In this document: one piece after another, positions 33,968 through 47,218 of the stretch
How positions within the stretch are numbered: position 1 is the first letter of the stretch
Layout of the letters: every line of letters starts with the position of its first letter
NCBI RefSeq assembly: GCF_003573695.1
Contig: NC_039363.1
Span: 161,774,747 to 161,838,746, forward strand
DNA length: 64,000 nt
Source: Papaver somniferum
Taxonomy: Eukaryota > Streptophyta > Magnoliopsida > Ranunculales > Papaveraceae
Direction of reading: 5' to 3'
Position numbers and translations under genes: made by a program
The notes under the pieces: model-generated
The model's database searches: none
The model's input: the letters and a program-made list of their open reading frames with translations, nothing else
Told to the model about the DNA's origin: nothing

Positions 33968-36353
33968 TGAAAAAGCTGGGTTCTAACAACACCACCCAAT
34001 ATTTCGCTTAGCAATCTGTATGGACTAACTCCGAAACACTTTCTAGAGAATCAACTAGACAGTCAGACTCAATCTAGGTAAAAGTATCTCAAGGAGTTAA
34101 TATCTCTTTCTTGTTTTGATTTACTCAAGCTAATAGAAATCAGCGAGTCCTAATCAAACACAAGGAATAACTTGGACGGTACCAAAGACCAATGTCCAAG
34201 GATCAATCAATGATAATCAACAACCAAAGGTTGGATTAATCTAAATGATGATCTAAACGCACAACCTGTATTATTTAAATTATAAAGATAAACAATATAA
34301 TGTGGAAACTGAAATAACACAGACACCAGAAATTTTGTTAACGAGGAAACCGCAAATGCAGAAAAACCCCGGGACCTAGTCCAGATTGAATACACACTGT
34401 ATTAAGCCGCTACAGACACTAGCCTACTCCAAGCTAACTTCAGACTGGACTATAGTTGAACCCCAATCAGTCTCCCACTGATCCAAGGTACAGTTGTACT
34501 CCCTACGCGTCTGATCCCGGCAGGATACTGCGCACTTGATTCCCTTAGATGATCTCACCCACAACTAAGAGTTGCTACGACCCAAAATCGCAGGCTTTAA
34601 TAATAAACAAATCTGTCTCACACAGACAAGTCTATCAAATGATCAATCTGTCTCCCGCAGAAAAACCCTAAAGTTTTTGTTCCGTCTTTTGATAATAATC
34701 AAGGTGAACAGAAACCAATTGATAATCCAGTCTTATATTCCCGAAGAACAACCTAGATTAAACAATCACCTCACAACAATCTTAATCGTATGGTAGCGAA
34801 ACACGATGTTGCGGAATCACAAACAATGAGACGAAGATGTTTGTGATTACTTTTTATATCTTGCCTATCGGAGAAATCAAACAATCTCAAGCCAATCAAT
34901 ATGATTGTACTGTTACGATAGAAGATGCAAGATCAGATCACACAACTACGATAAAAGTAGTATCGGTCTGGCTTCACAATCCCAATGAAGTCTTTAAGTA
35001 GTTAACCTGGTTTTAGAAGAAGAAAACCAAAGGTTAAAGGAGAATCGACTCTAGCACGCAAACTAGTATCACACGTAAGGTGTGAGGATTAGTTTTGCAG
35101 AGTTGCTAGATGTCCCCTTATATAGCCTTTCAAATCAGGGTTTTGCCTTAGTTACAAAGAAATCAATATCCGCCGTTAGATGAAAACCTGATTTAGATTC
35201 AAGCTAATATTTCTCAACTATTAGATTGAAAACTTAGCTTGCCATACACAAATGAACCGCACGCTTCTAGGTTTGTTAACCGTACCCAAACGTGTGCATT
35301 GTTGGTTCAACAATAGTTTACCAAAAGGTTAACCATATGAGGATTTCATACCAACCATGTTCTTCTTCACCATAACTAGATCAAATGACTCAAATGAACT
35401 AGTTAAGAGAGTTGTTCAATTACAAGGAAATCTTATATAACTACACAAGAAACAATTGAAGCAAAGATGATTTGATTCACTCGAATCGGTTCATGAACTT
35501 TAATAGCCAAGGTTTGCAAAAGCATTCCTTAGTCTTTTAAGATAAAGTTCAGAAATCATCTTTCGATATATAAACTTCTCAAGTTCGCAGACTAGTTTCG
35601 CGGACTTAAGACACCGGATAGAGTTTACAAACTCCAGCAGAAATTCTCGGGTTTGAGAATTTCGCCGGTTCGCGGACTGGTCTCACGCAAGTAGTTTGTC
35701 AACTCCAACAGAAATTCTCGGGTTTGAGAACTTCGGCAGTTCGCGGACTTGGCACTTACCATACTTCCGGTTCTCTTGATCAACAAAGTTCGAGAACTTC
35801 GGTTCAAGGAATCCATTGGTTATGTAATCTAAACTCTCATTCCAATCATTGAAACATTCTTAGAGGACGTTATATAGTTGTTACATTATTTCTCGTCAAA
35901 GCAATTTCCAAAGTGATTGAAACATTCATGACTTTCGTCACTGGGTAAAGATAAACTTGGTCGAAGCGAAAAGCTTACCAACACATATTTTGAGATATAG
36001 ATAGGTGAGGTATAATCGGCTCGAAATACCAAATGTGTATAATCTAGTCTATATACATAGCATACGACTTTTGTCTCAAAGAGTAGGAGATAGAATAGAT
36101 AGACTTTTGAGTGGCAGATAAGTTCAAGTCTCCACATACCTTTTTATCGAGAAGTTCCACCGGTTCCTTGAGTAGATCTTCTACTTGTATGATGAATCGC
36201 CATGAAGTCCTTGAGCTCAACTACACTTACTATCCTAGTCCGATACTTTGCTATAAGAGACTAGAAATCAAGACTCATAGTTTTGATCACTAGCATTGAC
36301 AAACATGCTTGAGATAGCAACGCATGCGAGTTTGACCGAGCAGTGCTCTAACA
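33968..36353 (-). repeat. Element B 5' LTR
   Basis: Plus strand starts TGAAAAAGCTGGG and ends GTGCTCTAACA. Motif cluster with TTCGCGGAC at about 35585-35750. Confidence 0.92.
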
Positions 36354-36376
36354 GTTGTTAGACCCCCGCATTTTCA

Positions 36377-37694
36377 AAAAGATAACTAAAATAGGCTACA
36401 TCATAACTTAATGTAGACTCGTCAAGGAGAACATTAACCTGTACTTAATATAACTCCCAAATTCCAATTCCAGAACATTATCTTCAGTTTCATCATTGAA
36501 CTTGCAAGCCAATTCACTCATAGAAAGAGGACTGTCAAATCCAGTACCAATTGGATGAACTGATAATAAGCTAATTAAGCACATATAGTGTTGCAAACTT
36601 TTATTTCATTCAAACATCACTACACATCTGTGATTTAAGAGGAGATTTTCCTCACTTTCAAGTGTAACAACTTTAAGCTTCTCTCTTATCTAGACAAGGT
36701 GTAGAGGAGATAGGCATCCTCAGACTTAAAAGCGCCAGGAATCAGCACAAGTAGGACTTGATGAAAAAACTAGTTGCCACAAACTAGTTATGATGAAAAA
36801 GCTTTTGAAGAAAGAATTGTCTGTTGTTGAGCTAGTGATGTAGAAGCTGAACACATGAGGTTAAAACTAAAGTAATCTAAAGATAAAGTTTAAATTACCA
36901 GGAGAGACTCAAATTTTAGTTGATGAGGTAAGAGATTCCAATCCAGAACAATCAAACTGGAAATTGGAATAACCAAGAGCTCAACCCCTAAAACTGAATT
37001 TTACTTCAAAAATCATGCTTAATCCTCTTGACGATGTTACAGTAAAGTATCAGGATCAAATCTAACTTCACACTAAGAGCCATCAATAATCATAATTCCA
37101 CACGAGCTCCATGAAAACTTCAAGTTAAACTCTTTAAGCAGCAAGAATAAGATAAGAAAACTCAAACCTTTTGAATCAACACAATTCCAATACGAAATTC
37201 AACTCAGAAACATCATTACAAACACAAGATTCTTCAAAACCTTGTTGATGACTGCCTTAAAATAAGAATTGAGACCAACAAATTCTCAATCTTCTGTTGA
37301 ATCCAATCGGTGGAACGACTTTAAGTTTTCACCCTAACAAGACCTTGGTGTAGCGAGCTAGAACGCGCTCAGACTCTCTCGGCATCAGGAATCAAGAACA
37401 ACAATTTGGATTCAGAAATTAGATTATAAAAACAACCTAATTATGATGACAAACCTCTGTTGAAGATGAAATTGGAAGATGTTGAGGTAAGAGAATTAAG
37501 TTTGCTACAACGGAAACTAGAAGATGAAATTGGAAGATGTTGAAGATGAAATGTAACTGCAAATTTTGGTGAAGAAAAATCGGAGTTAGATGAATAACAA
37601 CATCAGATGGAATTGAATTAAAGAGAATTAAGTTTGCTACAACGTAAAAATAGATCGATACCCCTGAGAATTGTGATTCTCAGGTCTGATACCA
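36377..37694. other. Element F interior, right part
   Basis: Begins with the AAAAG TSD of A. No recognised gene; a 62-codon minus frame (36408-36596) has no clear family. 37480-37560 has a short direct repeat (GAAGATGAAATTGGAAGATG twice). Ends in the minus-strand primer site TGGTATCAGA (complement 37685-37694). Confidence 0.5.
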
Positions 37695-37857
37695 TGATAA
37701 CATTCAATAAATTGAATGTCTACATGATTACTGAATACGGTTTGAATCAATGAATTGATTAAGAGAAAAGATAATTTTGGGTTATATGACAGACTTGAGT
37801 TTTATACTCATCCGAATTCTTCTCTCGACTCTCCAACACTCTCACGTGTATAACACA
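37695..37857 (-). repeat. Element F 5' LTR, left piece
   Basis: Matches 12041-12190 of the other LTR. Interrupted by E after ACACA; continues at 47219. Confidence 0.9.
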
Positions 37858-40676
37858 TGTTAGAGCATGGCTCAGTTGAACCCACCAAGCGTTGGTATGT
37901 CAAGTTTGGTTGTCATATTTTAGTGAATCAAAACTCATGTTAAGAGTCGCTAGATTATGTACTAGAGTCAACTTCGTATAGGTTAGCTTGAAAGTATTAG
38001 TATATGAGACATTACAAGTATTGGAAAGTCTTGAAGATGTGAAGAAGCAAGGAGCTACAGCGACAACAATCATCCTTCCACCGGAGGTTAGTGATATTTG
38101 AATTGAACTGCTTCATTCCCTAACGTATCTTTCAAGTCGTGCATATTGAAAACATAACTGTGAAGCATATTTGAACTCTAGATAGACATAGTATTAAGGA
38201 ATACAATACGAAGTTTATTGCTTAACCATTAAACTTTGTAGATAAGACATCGCCATAATCATTTGAATGCTATTGTGATTATGTATGGGTATGAGGTGAG
38301 GATTTCATCCTAGGGAACAATGTTTACATGTGTTCTAAGGAACCAATTTCATAAACTTGTTTGTGAACCGAAAAAGAAATTGCCAGGTGTTATTGGTTTT
38401 GTTATTCATTGCATATCTTATGAACAACCAATATGTGTGATTGAGTACAAGCGCTCGCAACTTGTTTGTATTCTTGGTAGAACTATTCACAAAGGCCTGA
38501 CTTATGTATTGGTATGACTTTTATTAGTGAAACCGATCTTAAGTAATCACCTGAGATGTATGATCGGGTTTGTGTTTTGTCTGACCAAATATGGAAAAGG
38601 GGAACCGATCCTTATATGGGATGCAGCAAGGTTTATAGAAAAAAGGGGAACCGATACTATGGACATGTGCAACACGTTTTTAGGCAAAGGGGAGCCGATC
38701 CTATGGACATGTGCAAAACATATAAGTTAGATACCATATATATGTGGGGAACCGATCCTAGTACCTAGTCAACCGAATTTTGGAAAGCTAGTATGACTAT
38801 GCACAGTACTCACATGGAGGTAGAACCGAAACTTGTTTTGGTAGAACCGTTAAACCCATGATTGTGATTGAATGTCGGTTTGATCAATCGCATAGTTCTT
38901 GAAAGTCAGATGAACCAATTCTAAACTTGTTTGGAAGTGTGGCAAATCGGCTTCAAGGTTGTAAGTGTGAAAGAGAACTTACAAAGTAAGGATGTCGACA
39001 TACTTTGAACACGTGCTATGAATGTTTATTTCTTTAATTGTTCAAAGATATTCCTTAACGGCTTAGGGAAGGGAATCCCAGGATCGAAACATAAGTAAGT
39101 TAAGAATCTTTTAATTAAGGTTATTAATTTCATTTTGTAGGGAAATTCCAGAATTAGTAATGTGCATTTAAGAATCATTTTGTAGGGAAATTCATTTTGT
39201 AGTTAGATTTTCCGAGAGATTTCGATCATTATTTTTGAACATAGCATTTCCAGGAATTGTGAAAACCGAATTTTCGCTTTAATGAATATCTTGAGAATAT
39301 TTTCGGTTTTGGAAATTCCTTGGTGTCCAAACTTCCTTGTCTATAAATACTTGAAGCTTGCCTTTCTAGCAAACCAATCCTTCGTAACAACAAACTTCCT
39401 CTTTTGTTGTTGTTACTGGTGTAGCCGCCTATTCAGAGAGGAGAGTAACCTAATTAGGCGAAATCTCTTACGGCCGCTCAGTTTAAAGTCTTTTTTGGGA
39501 TTGAGAATCTATAGCGTGTATCGTTGGTGGGAAACTAGATAGTTGGTGTTTATCATTTGTTTTCATTGATTTGATTGACTAACAATGGTTGAAATCTGAT
39601 TGCACCTAGTTTGTTTATTCTTGAGAATCTTTTCTTCTGATATAAGATTCACTCAAACTAGTTCAGAGTTTCGACAGGGATCTTTAGACTGTTGTTAGTT
39701 CTAAAGACGATCTTGTGATAATCCATTGTCAACAGACTCCGTTCTGTGCGTGATTGATCACAAGAGATTCAAGTGATTGTGTGCAGGTTTTTATTGAAGA
39801 TTTAAGAAGATTTGAAGACAAAGAAGATATCAAAGATCTGTCTTGGGTTTTATAATCTTTGGTGTGCACAATACTTGTTTTGGTAAAAGAGGATCCAATT
39901 AATAGTCGGTTTATCCTTGTGGTAGATTGGATTCATTAATTGAGTAGATCGGCATCAACACAATTCTTTAGATTAAGAGTGTTGTTGTCTTAATCTTAAA
40001 CGATTACTTCGGTAACTGAACATAAGATAGATCTAAGGACCTGACGAAGGAGTTTATGTGAAAATAAACGGAAGAGCCTTTGTCCGACTCATATCACTTG
40101 GTTGAATAGAGTTGATAAAACAGATTTGTTGTTCCTTTACTGTTTAGAATACGAACCAAAGGAATTGTTCCAAGTACGTGACTTATTTATAAGGTTGGAG
40201 GCATAAGAATACAGACGGAACTAGGTGAACTATAGGTTTAGTTGCTTGGTCTCAACTATACGAAGTTGGTGTAATTTTATGTAGCGGCTTAATCCTGAGA
40301 GTATTCAATTTTGGACAAGGCCCCGAGGTTTTTCTGCATTTGCATTTTCCTCGTTAACAAAATCTTGATGTGTCATTTACTTTATATTTCCGCATTATAA
40401 TTGTTTTATTATAATTAAAGTAAATCACACAAACGTTAATTCCTATTTACTTGATAAGCAATCATATTGTGTTTGGTTAAGTCCTAACCTTTGTATCAAG
40501 TAAACATCCTTTGTTGTTGTATTGTCTCGATTTAGTATCCATAGGCGATCACACGAAGTGTGAACCGATTAGTTGTATTGTCTCGACTCAGTCCATAGAC
40601 AATCACTTTCGGAGAAAGGACTTATAGGTAGGAAAAGTTTTAGCTTGAGGTATATTTGGGTACCCTCGCCTGTTCA
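37858..40676 (+). repeat. Element E 5' LTR
   Basis: Contains a cluster of GGGGAACCGATCC-like motifs at about 38595-38760 (four or five copies, spaced about 40-60 bp), often followed by TATGGACATGTGCAA. A TATAAATAC box lies at about 39342. Ends TGTTCA before the primer site. Confidence 0.93.
39342..39350 (+). promoter_or_regulatory. Candidate LTR TATA box (E)
   Basis: CTATAAATACTTGAAG, repeated at about 45884 in the other LTR. Confidence 0.5.
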
Positions 40677-40678
40677 AT

Positions 40679-40690
40679 TGGTATCAGAGC
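40679..40690 (+). other. Element E primer-binding site (tRNA-Met type)
   Basis: TGGTATCAGAGC two bases after the LTR. Confidence 0.9.
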
Positions 40691-40755
40691 AGACAAACAC
40701 GAAAAGATCTAACAATCTGTGTTTGGTGCGATCCAACCTATAAGAATTGAATCTA

Positions 40756-41842
40756 ATGTATGATTCAGTTAACGTTATTCAAGAGTCTAAATACTCAAAA
40801 TTTGAAGATGTTACTACTTCTTTGACTCATGACCCTGGAGTTACGAAAACATCTATGTCTATCTCTGATGATAGAGAAGATGCTGATAAAGAGTTAATAA
40901 AACTCCTAAAGCCTATACAATCTCTGTCTTCTGAAGTACTTATTTTAAAGACAGAGTCAAATCTTCTTAAACAGGAGATCAGAGAAAAAGACATTCAACT
41001 GAATTGTCTAGCCAAAGAGAAATTAGATCTTGCTGTCAAACTAGAAGCTCTTGGTAAATCTCTTACAGATAAAGAGACACGTCCTATGATTCTGACTAAT
41101 GATGTTGTTGTGATTTCTTCTGATGAGGAAACTAAAATTCCTTGCTCGACTTTTACAGGCTGTGAATAAAACCGGTTTAATCACATCTGAAATAGATCAA
41201 GATGATGGTAGTTTGCCCAACTACATCAAGTTAGAAGAGGATGAGAAACCATCTTCTAGATCTACTAATTATCAAACGAAATCTTGTCCAAAGGAAACTT
41301 TGAACCGATTCCATGGTGATTGTAAGGAATACAATTTTCCGTTACTTGACAGGAAACTTATACTTCTTCAACATACAGTGGTAAATTTTTTGAAGGAAGT
41401 TTCGTGTCTTAAAAAACTGAAAGATCATTCCTAAGTGGAAAGACATATTATACCACATCGCGATAAGATCAACTCAAAGGAGTCAGAAGAAATAGTTGAT
41501 AATCGCTTCTGGGAAAAGGTTCCTCCGCACCCATATCGAAATAGTCCTGGTTTTGATGAGGAACGACTTCAGAAGGAAGGGAAAGACCGAATCTCTGCCA
41601 AAAGAAACAATCAGGAATTTCCGATAGTTGTTTCAGATGATCACACTAATGTGAACAATAAGGAAGTCCTTAGAATGAGAAAATATTATGAAAATCTCAT
41701 TGAAAGAATTAAGAGAGATTTAGCTATCTCCGAGAATTCTCACATTAGTACATTTTCTCCACATGATCATATCTCTAGAGTTAGAAAAGACCTCGTCTTG
41801 GGAGAAAATATTTTGGGCAGAAATTCCCTAAAAGAAACATGA
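40756..41842 (+). pseudogene. Element E ORF 1, coiled-coil protein of unknown function
   Basis: The frame from ATG 40756 runs to 41169, shifts by overlap into the frame 41123-41842 and has one stop at 41432. Together about 360 codons: a Ser/Asp-rich start, a strong heptad-like helix (LLKPIQSLSSEVLILKTESN and onward, residues about 55-105), then charged, poorly ordered sequence. It occupies the gag position after the primer site but has no CCHC knuckle or recognisable gag domain. Family unknown. Confidence 0.6.
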
Positions 41843-42141
41843 ACTATGTTTCTGATATTCACTGTAAGCTGGGAAAAGCTTACTCCGATGCAACTTAGAT
41901 TGTATCGAAATTGTGCACTCTCATCCCTCTCTGTGCTCTTAATTTTGGATGAGAAAAGCACATAAAAAAAAGGGGCACTTGTTAATGGTAGTTCACATTT
42001 TCGGCAATAAAAAAATATTTATAGAATATCTTTTGATTCCACTCTGCAATAAAATGAGAAGTTCGAAAACATATTTGTGTATATTTTCGAAAAACCCTGT
42101 CTCAAAACCTTCTCTTAGGTTTATTGTCTTTCCTTGATAAG

Positions 42142-42588
42142 GATGTCTCCCATAACTCGCAGTGTTACAAGGAGTGATAGAAGGGAAGCACGAAAAGTAA
42201 GAAACTGTTAAGGGTTTGTCCCTTATTGAAGAATCAGGAAGATTGTCTCGAGAAACGTGTCTGATCATAACTCTGATAGATCTCAAGAAGAAATAAGTCT
42301 CTTTGCATCGATGATTCAGATTCTACCAAGTGGTTCTCCACTGATGGTATGCATGAAGCTATGCATGGGTTTGATGAACTCATAAGAAGTCTTTTCTCCT
42401 TGATGCAAGACCGAGATGGACTGAAAGAAAGTTTGGAGGAGGCAAAAAGTGAGCTTGCTAACTTGAAGCTTCAAATGGAAGATCTTATGAAACATAAAGT
42501 GGTTGCTGAAAAGTTCCTTGTGACATGCTTTAAATGTTTGAACACTGAAGAGACCTCAGTGAACAACAAGAGCACCACTAGAGATTAA
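42142..42588 (+). pseudogene. Element E ORF 2, coiled-coil fragment
   Basis: From the ATG at about 42148 (MSPITRSVTRS) the frame soon stops; an open stretch 42349-42588 gives 79 residues with heptads (LKESLEEAKSELANLKLQ). Its place after ORF 1 parallels the second ORF of A and C; both are basic at the start and helical after. Confidence 0.45.
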
Positions 42589-44381
42589 GTTATACACTGT
42601 AAAACTTGATCTAGTTTAATAGACATCAATTTTTTATTTCTTTCATTGATTGTATTGGTCTATTGATGAATAAAACTATTATGAATAAAATTATTTGATT
42701 GGTAATTTTTCTTGTGATAGTTTTCGGTTTACATAGATTGTGCTTAAATGTTTTTATATTATTGCTATGTATGTTTATGGGATGTTTGATTTCGGTTTTA
42801 CTACCTTAATATTCGATCTCATATATTGTGAACCCTTATGATTTGGGTGACTTTCTGGTTTAGCAGGATTAAGTTCTACCCCCATGTTGGGAGGCTTTAT
42901 CAAAGGGTCATGAGGGGTTCTGGTAGAAACAATATGTGAAAAAGTCACAATATGTTGAATCGGTTTTGGTTTAGCATAAAAGCATATGTGTTTCGACGGT
43001 TTTCAACTCGTGCTTGCAATTGTTAAAACCGGTTTTCAACCTTTCTCTGGTAAAGGTTGAGGGTTGTTGTTATTCTTTTGATTATGCATAAGGATGACAA
43101 CGTGATGATATTTCGATATCAATTCTCGCTGGACGAAGATGCAAACATATTGGAGAAGTGGACGCGAAATTTGAGGTAACAATCTTGTTAGTCAATTATT
43201 TTCCTGTTTAAGAAAAGCCTGAGTTTATATTATATATATTTGTTTCTTTTGCTTAACAAAATTTCGGTATAATTGATGTTTATTCCATGTATGTGTGTGG
43301 ATGTGTGATTCAATTGGTTCCGGTTAAGAAAAACTATTGTTATCTTGCTTTATTGTGTGGTATCAATCGTTTAGGCTTACAAAATTTCGGTGCAATTGCG
43401 GTGCTTTAATGTCTATGTCGTTTCAATTGCTTCCGGTTGAGGTGAATAATTATGCAAGTTGATTTATTTGGTTTGTATGAATTGTTTATGTCTTAACAAA
43501 AAAAAAGGTTTACGAGATGAATTGTTTAGTCCAATTCGATTCCGGATAAGAGAAACTAAGTTAATTCTGATCTTAGTTAGACTTATCGAAGTGAGGTTTC
43601 GGTTATTCAAGTCTAATCGAATGCCTTAACAAGAAATACTAGTTAACTAACCTAGTACTTGTCTTGTTTAAATTTTAAAGGTCTAAGTTTATGGATAATT
43701 AGAACCTGATGAGAAAAATAGAGTTTATCTTTATTTTGGTCTTATCGAATTAAGCGGTTGTTTTTGAACAATCGGTTTAGCAAAGGGACTAAAGTGCTTA
43801 ATTGATTTTTGGTTTGCTAAACTAAATCGGAAAAAATTGTTTCAGACAATTGTTTCCTTGATAACATATCAAAATAAAACTAGTTGTAGTTTCGGTTTTG
43901 ATATTGGTTATCAGAACATGATGTGTGGAACAATCGTGCCTAACTCTACAGGTTTGCAAGTCTATTTTGAGATTTTTAAGATTCTTTTCGTGTTGTCCTT
44001 TATTTTTTCGTTTCTTTGTCATTTTTGGAGTAAACAGGTGATACTGGTATTGATTTTATATTGATTGGTATCGCTAAGGAAAAGAACAATGGTGCTTGAA
44101 CGTTTATCTAACGAAAGAGTGAAAGCACAGACTAAGGGGGAGTAACATGTCATATGAATTGGTATAACAAAGACGTGCGGATTGAATATCTACCTATCTT
44201 CCTTATGGGGAGTAATAGCTTTGTTAATATAATGTATACAACGACATTTTCAAGGATTGAATGTAAGCAGTTTTACTGTGCTGTTGAATCGGGAATAAAG
44301 CGGATGTGTAATGAATTCTTGTAATTTGTTTATCCATATGATGTAAGAGTTTTGTCACTAAAATTGAAAAGGGGGGGAGAT
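42589..44381. other. Element E 3' interior, non-coding, TTCGGTT-rich
   Basis: No gene. Short TTCGGTTT, CCGGTT and similar motifs recur about a dozen times between 42720 and 43900. Ends in the polypurine tract AAAAGGGGGGGAGA (44367-44380). Confidence 0.6.
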
Positions 44382-47213
44382 TGTTAAAGCATGGCTCGGT
44401 TGAAGCCACCAAGCGTTGGTATGTCAAGTTTGGTTGTCATATTTTAGTGAATCAAAACTCATGTTAAGAGTCGCTTGATTATGTACTAAAGTCAACTTTG
44501 TATAGGTTAGCTTGAAAGTATTACGATATGAGACATTACAAGTATTGCGAAGTCTTGAAGATGTGAAGAAGCAAGGAGCTACAACGACAACAATCATCCT
44601 TCCACTTGAGGTTAGTGATATTTGACTTGAACTGTTTCATTCCCTAACGTATCTTTCAAGTCGTGCATATTGAAAACATAACTGCGAAGCATATTTGAAC
44701 TCTAGATAAACATAGTATTAAGTAATACAATACGAGGTTTATTTATCAACCATTAAACTTTGTAGATAAGACATCGCCATAATCATTTGAATGTTATTGT
44801 GATTATGTATGGGTGTGAGGTGAGGATTTCATCCTAGGGAACAATGTTTACATGTGTTCTAAGGAAGTAAGTTCATAAACTTGTTTGTGAACCGAAAAGG
44901 AAATTGCCAGGTGTTATTGGTTTTGTTATTCATTGCATATCTTATGAACAACCAATATGTGTGGTTGAGTATAACCGCTCACAACTTGTTTGTATTCTTG
45001 GTAGAACTATTCACAAAGGCCTGAATTATGTATTGGTATGATTTTTATTAGTGAAACCGATCTTAAGTAATCACCTGAGATGGTATGATCGGGTTTGTGT
45101 TTTTTCTGACCAAATATGGGAAAGGGGAACTGATCCTAGTAAGAGGTGCAATACATTACAAAGGGGAACCGATCCTTGTATGGGGTGCAACAAGGTTTAT
45201 AGCATAAAGGGGAACCGATCCTATGGACATGTGCAACACGTTTTTAGGCAAAGGGCAACCGATCCTATGGACATGTGCAACACATATAAGTTAGATACCA
45301 TATATATGTGGGGAACCGATCCTAGTACCTAGTCAACAGAATTTGGAAAGCTAGTGTGACTATGCACAGTACTCACATGGAGGTAGAACCGAAACTTGTT
45401 TTGGTAGAACCGTTAAACCCATGATTGTGATTGAATATTGGTTTGATCAATCACATAGTTCTTGAAAGTCAGATGAACCAATTCTAAACTTGTTTGGAAG
45501 TGTGGCAAATCGGTTTCAAGGTTGTAAGTGTGAAAGAGAACTTACAAAGTAAGGATGTCGACATACTTTGAACACGTGCTATGAATGTTTATTTCTTTAA
45601 TTGTTCAAAGATATTCCTTAACGGCTTAGGGAAGAGAATCTCAGGATCGAAACATAAGTAAGTTAAGAATCTTTTAATTAAGGTTATTAATTTCATTTTG
45701 TAGGGAAATTCCAGAATTAGTAATGTGCATTTACTAATTAGATTTTCCGAGAGATTTCGATCATTATTTTTGAACAGAGCATTTCCAGGAATTGTGAAAA
45801 TCGAATTTTCGCTTTAATGAATATCTTGAGAATATTTTTGGTTTTGGAAATTCCTTGGTGTCCAAACTTCTTTGTCTATAAATACTTGAAGTTTGCCTTT
45901 TTAGCAAACTAATCCTTCGTAACAACAGACTTCCTATTTTGTTGTTGTTACTGGTGTAGCAGCCTATTCAGAGAGGAGAGTAACCTAATTAGGCAAAATC
46001 TCTTACGGCCGCTAAGTTTAAAGTCTTCTTTGGGATTGAGAATCTCTAGCGTGTACCGTTGGTGGGAAACTAGATAATTGTGGTTTATCTTTTGTTTTCA
46101 TTGATTTGATTGACTAACGGTGGTTGAAATCTGATTGCACCTAGTTTTTTTATTCTTGAGAAATCTTCTCTTCTGATATAAGATTCACTCAAAATAGTTC
46201 AGAATTTCGACAGGGATCTTTAGACTGTTGTTAGTTCTAAAGACGATCTTGTGATAATCTATTTTTAACAGACTACGTTCTGTGCGTGATTGATCACAAG
46301 AGATTCAAGTGATTGCGTGCAGGTTTTTATTGAAGATTTAAGAAGATTTGAAGACAAAGAAGATATTAAAGATCTGACTTGGGTTTTATAACCTTTGGTG
46401 TGCATAATACTTGTTTTGGTAAAAGAGGATCAAATTAATAACCGGTTTATCCTTGTGGTAGATTGGATTGATTAATTGAGTAGATCGGCATCAACAAAAT
46501 TCTTTGGATTAAGAGTGTTGTTGGCTTAATCTTAAACGATTACTTCGGTAATTAAACATAAGATAGATCTAAGGACCTGATGCAGGAGTTTATGTTAAGA
46601 TAAACGAAAGAGCATTTGTCCGACTCATATCACTTGGTTGAATAGAGTTGATACCAAACAGATTTTTTGTTCCTTTACTGTTTGGAATACGAACCAAAGG
46701 AATTGTTCCAAGTACGTGACTTATTTATAAGTTGGAGGCGTAGGAATACAGACGAAACTAGGTGAACTATAGGTTTAGTTGCTTGGTCTCAACTGTACGA
46801 AGTTGGTGTAATTTTGTGTAGCGGCTTAATCCTGAGAGTATTCAATTCTGGACAAGGTTCCGGGGTTTTTCTGCATTTGCGGTTTCCTCGTTAACAAAAT
46901 CTTGGTGTGTCATTTACTTTATATTTCCGCATTATAATTTTTTTATTATAATTAAAGTAAATCTCACAAACGTTAATTCCTATTTACTTGATAAGCAATC
47001 CTATTGTGTTTGGTTAAGTCCGAACCTTTGTATCAAGTGAACATACTTCATTGTTGTATTGTCTCGATCTCGTATCCATAGACGATCACACGAAGTGTGA
47101 ACCGATTAGTTGTATTGTCTCGACTTAGTCCATAGACAATCACTTTCGGAGAAAAGACTTATAGGTAGGAAAAGTTTTAGCTTGAGGTATATTTGGGTAC
47201 CCTTGCCTTTTCA
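44382..47213 (+). repeat. Element E 3' LTR
   Basis: Same as 37858-40676 with scattered substitutions; its GGGGAACCGATCC cluster (45120-45325) has one more unit than the other LTR. Confidence 0.93.
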
Positions 47214-47218
47214 ACACG

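Larger units (their letters stand above)
28509..36353 (-). mobile_element. Element B: chimeric non-autonomous copia-like element
   Basis: LTRs at 28509-30888 (2380 bp) and 33968-36353 (2386 bp) on the minus strand. Exact TSD GTTGT lies at 28504-28508 and 36354-36358. tRNA-Met primer site complement 33954-33965; purine tract complement 30891-30900. The 3' interior and the LTR start are of the A/C family, but the coding part differs: a 115-codon frame that starts like gag and then diverges, and a 138-codon frame related to a plant-transposon protein family. No pol. The plus-strand left end reads TAAAAAGC where TG is expected. Confidence 0.9.
13365..36376 (+). mobile_element. Element A: gag-only copia-like LTR retrotransposon, split by H and B
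   Basis: 5' LTR 13365-15893 (2529 bp); 3' LTR 26022-28508 plus 36359-36376 (2505 bp). Exact TSD AAAAG lies at 13360-13364 and 36377-36381. tRNA-Met-type primer site TGGTATCAGAGC at 15896-15907; polypurine tract 26008-26020. The interior encodes a gag (split by H) and a second small protein but no protease, integrase or reverse transcriptase, so it depends on another element. LTR pair, TSD and split 3' LTR all fit one insertion. Confidence 0.9.
37858..47213 (+). mobile_element. Element E: large-LTR non-autonomous retrotransposon
   Basis: LTRs at 37858-40676 (2819 bp) and 44382-47213 (2832 bp); TG...CA ends; TSD ACACA (37853-37857) versus ACACG (47214-47218), one difference. Primer site TGGTATCAGAGC at 40679-40690; purine tract 44367-44380. 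The 3.7-kb interior codes for a degraded coiled-coil protein and no pol. It belongs to the large-LTR derivative type. The LTR start (TGTTAGAGCATGGCTC) is clearly related to A, B and C. Confidence 0.92.

Noticed and set aside
38527..38768. Repeated frames in E LTRs (RGTDP-like repeats) as a small repeat protein
   Set aside because: They follow from the GGGGAACCGATCC tandem motifs; frames differ between the two LTRs.
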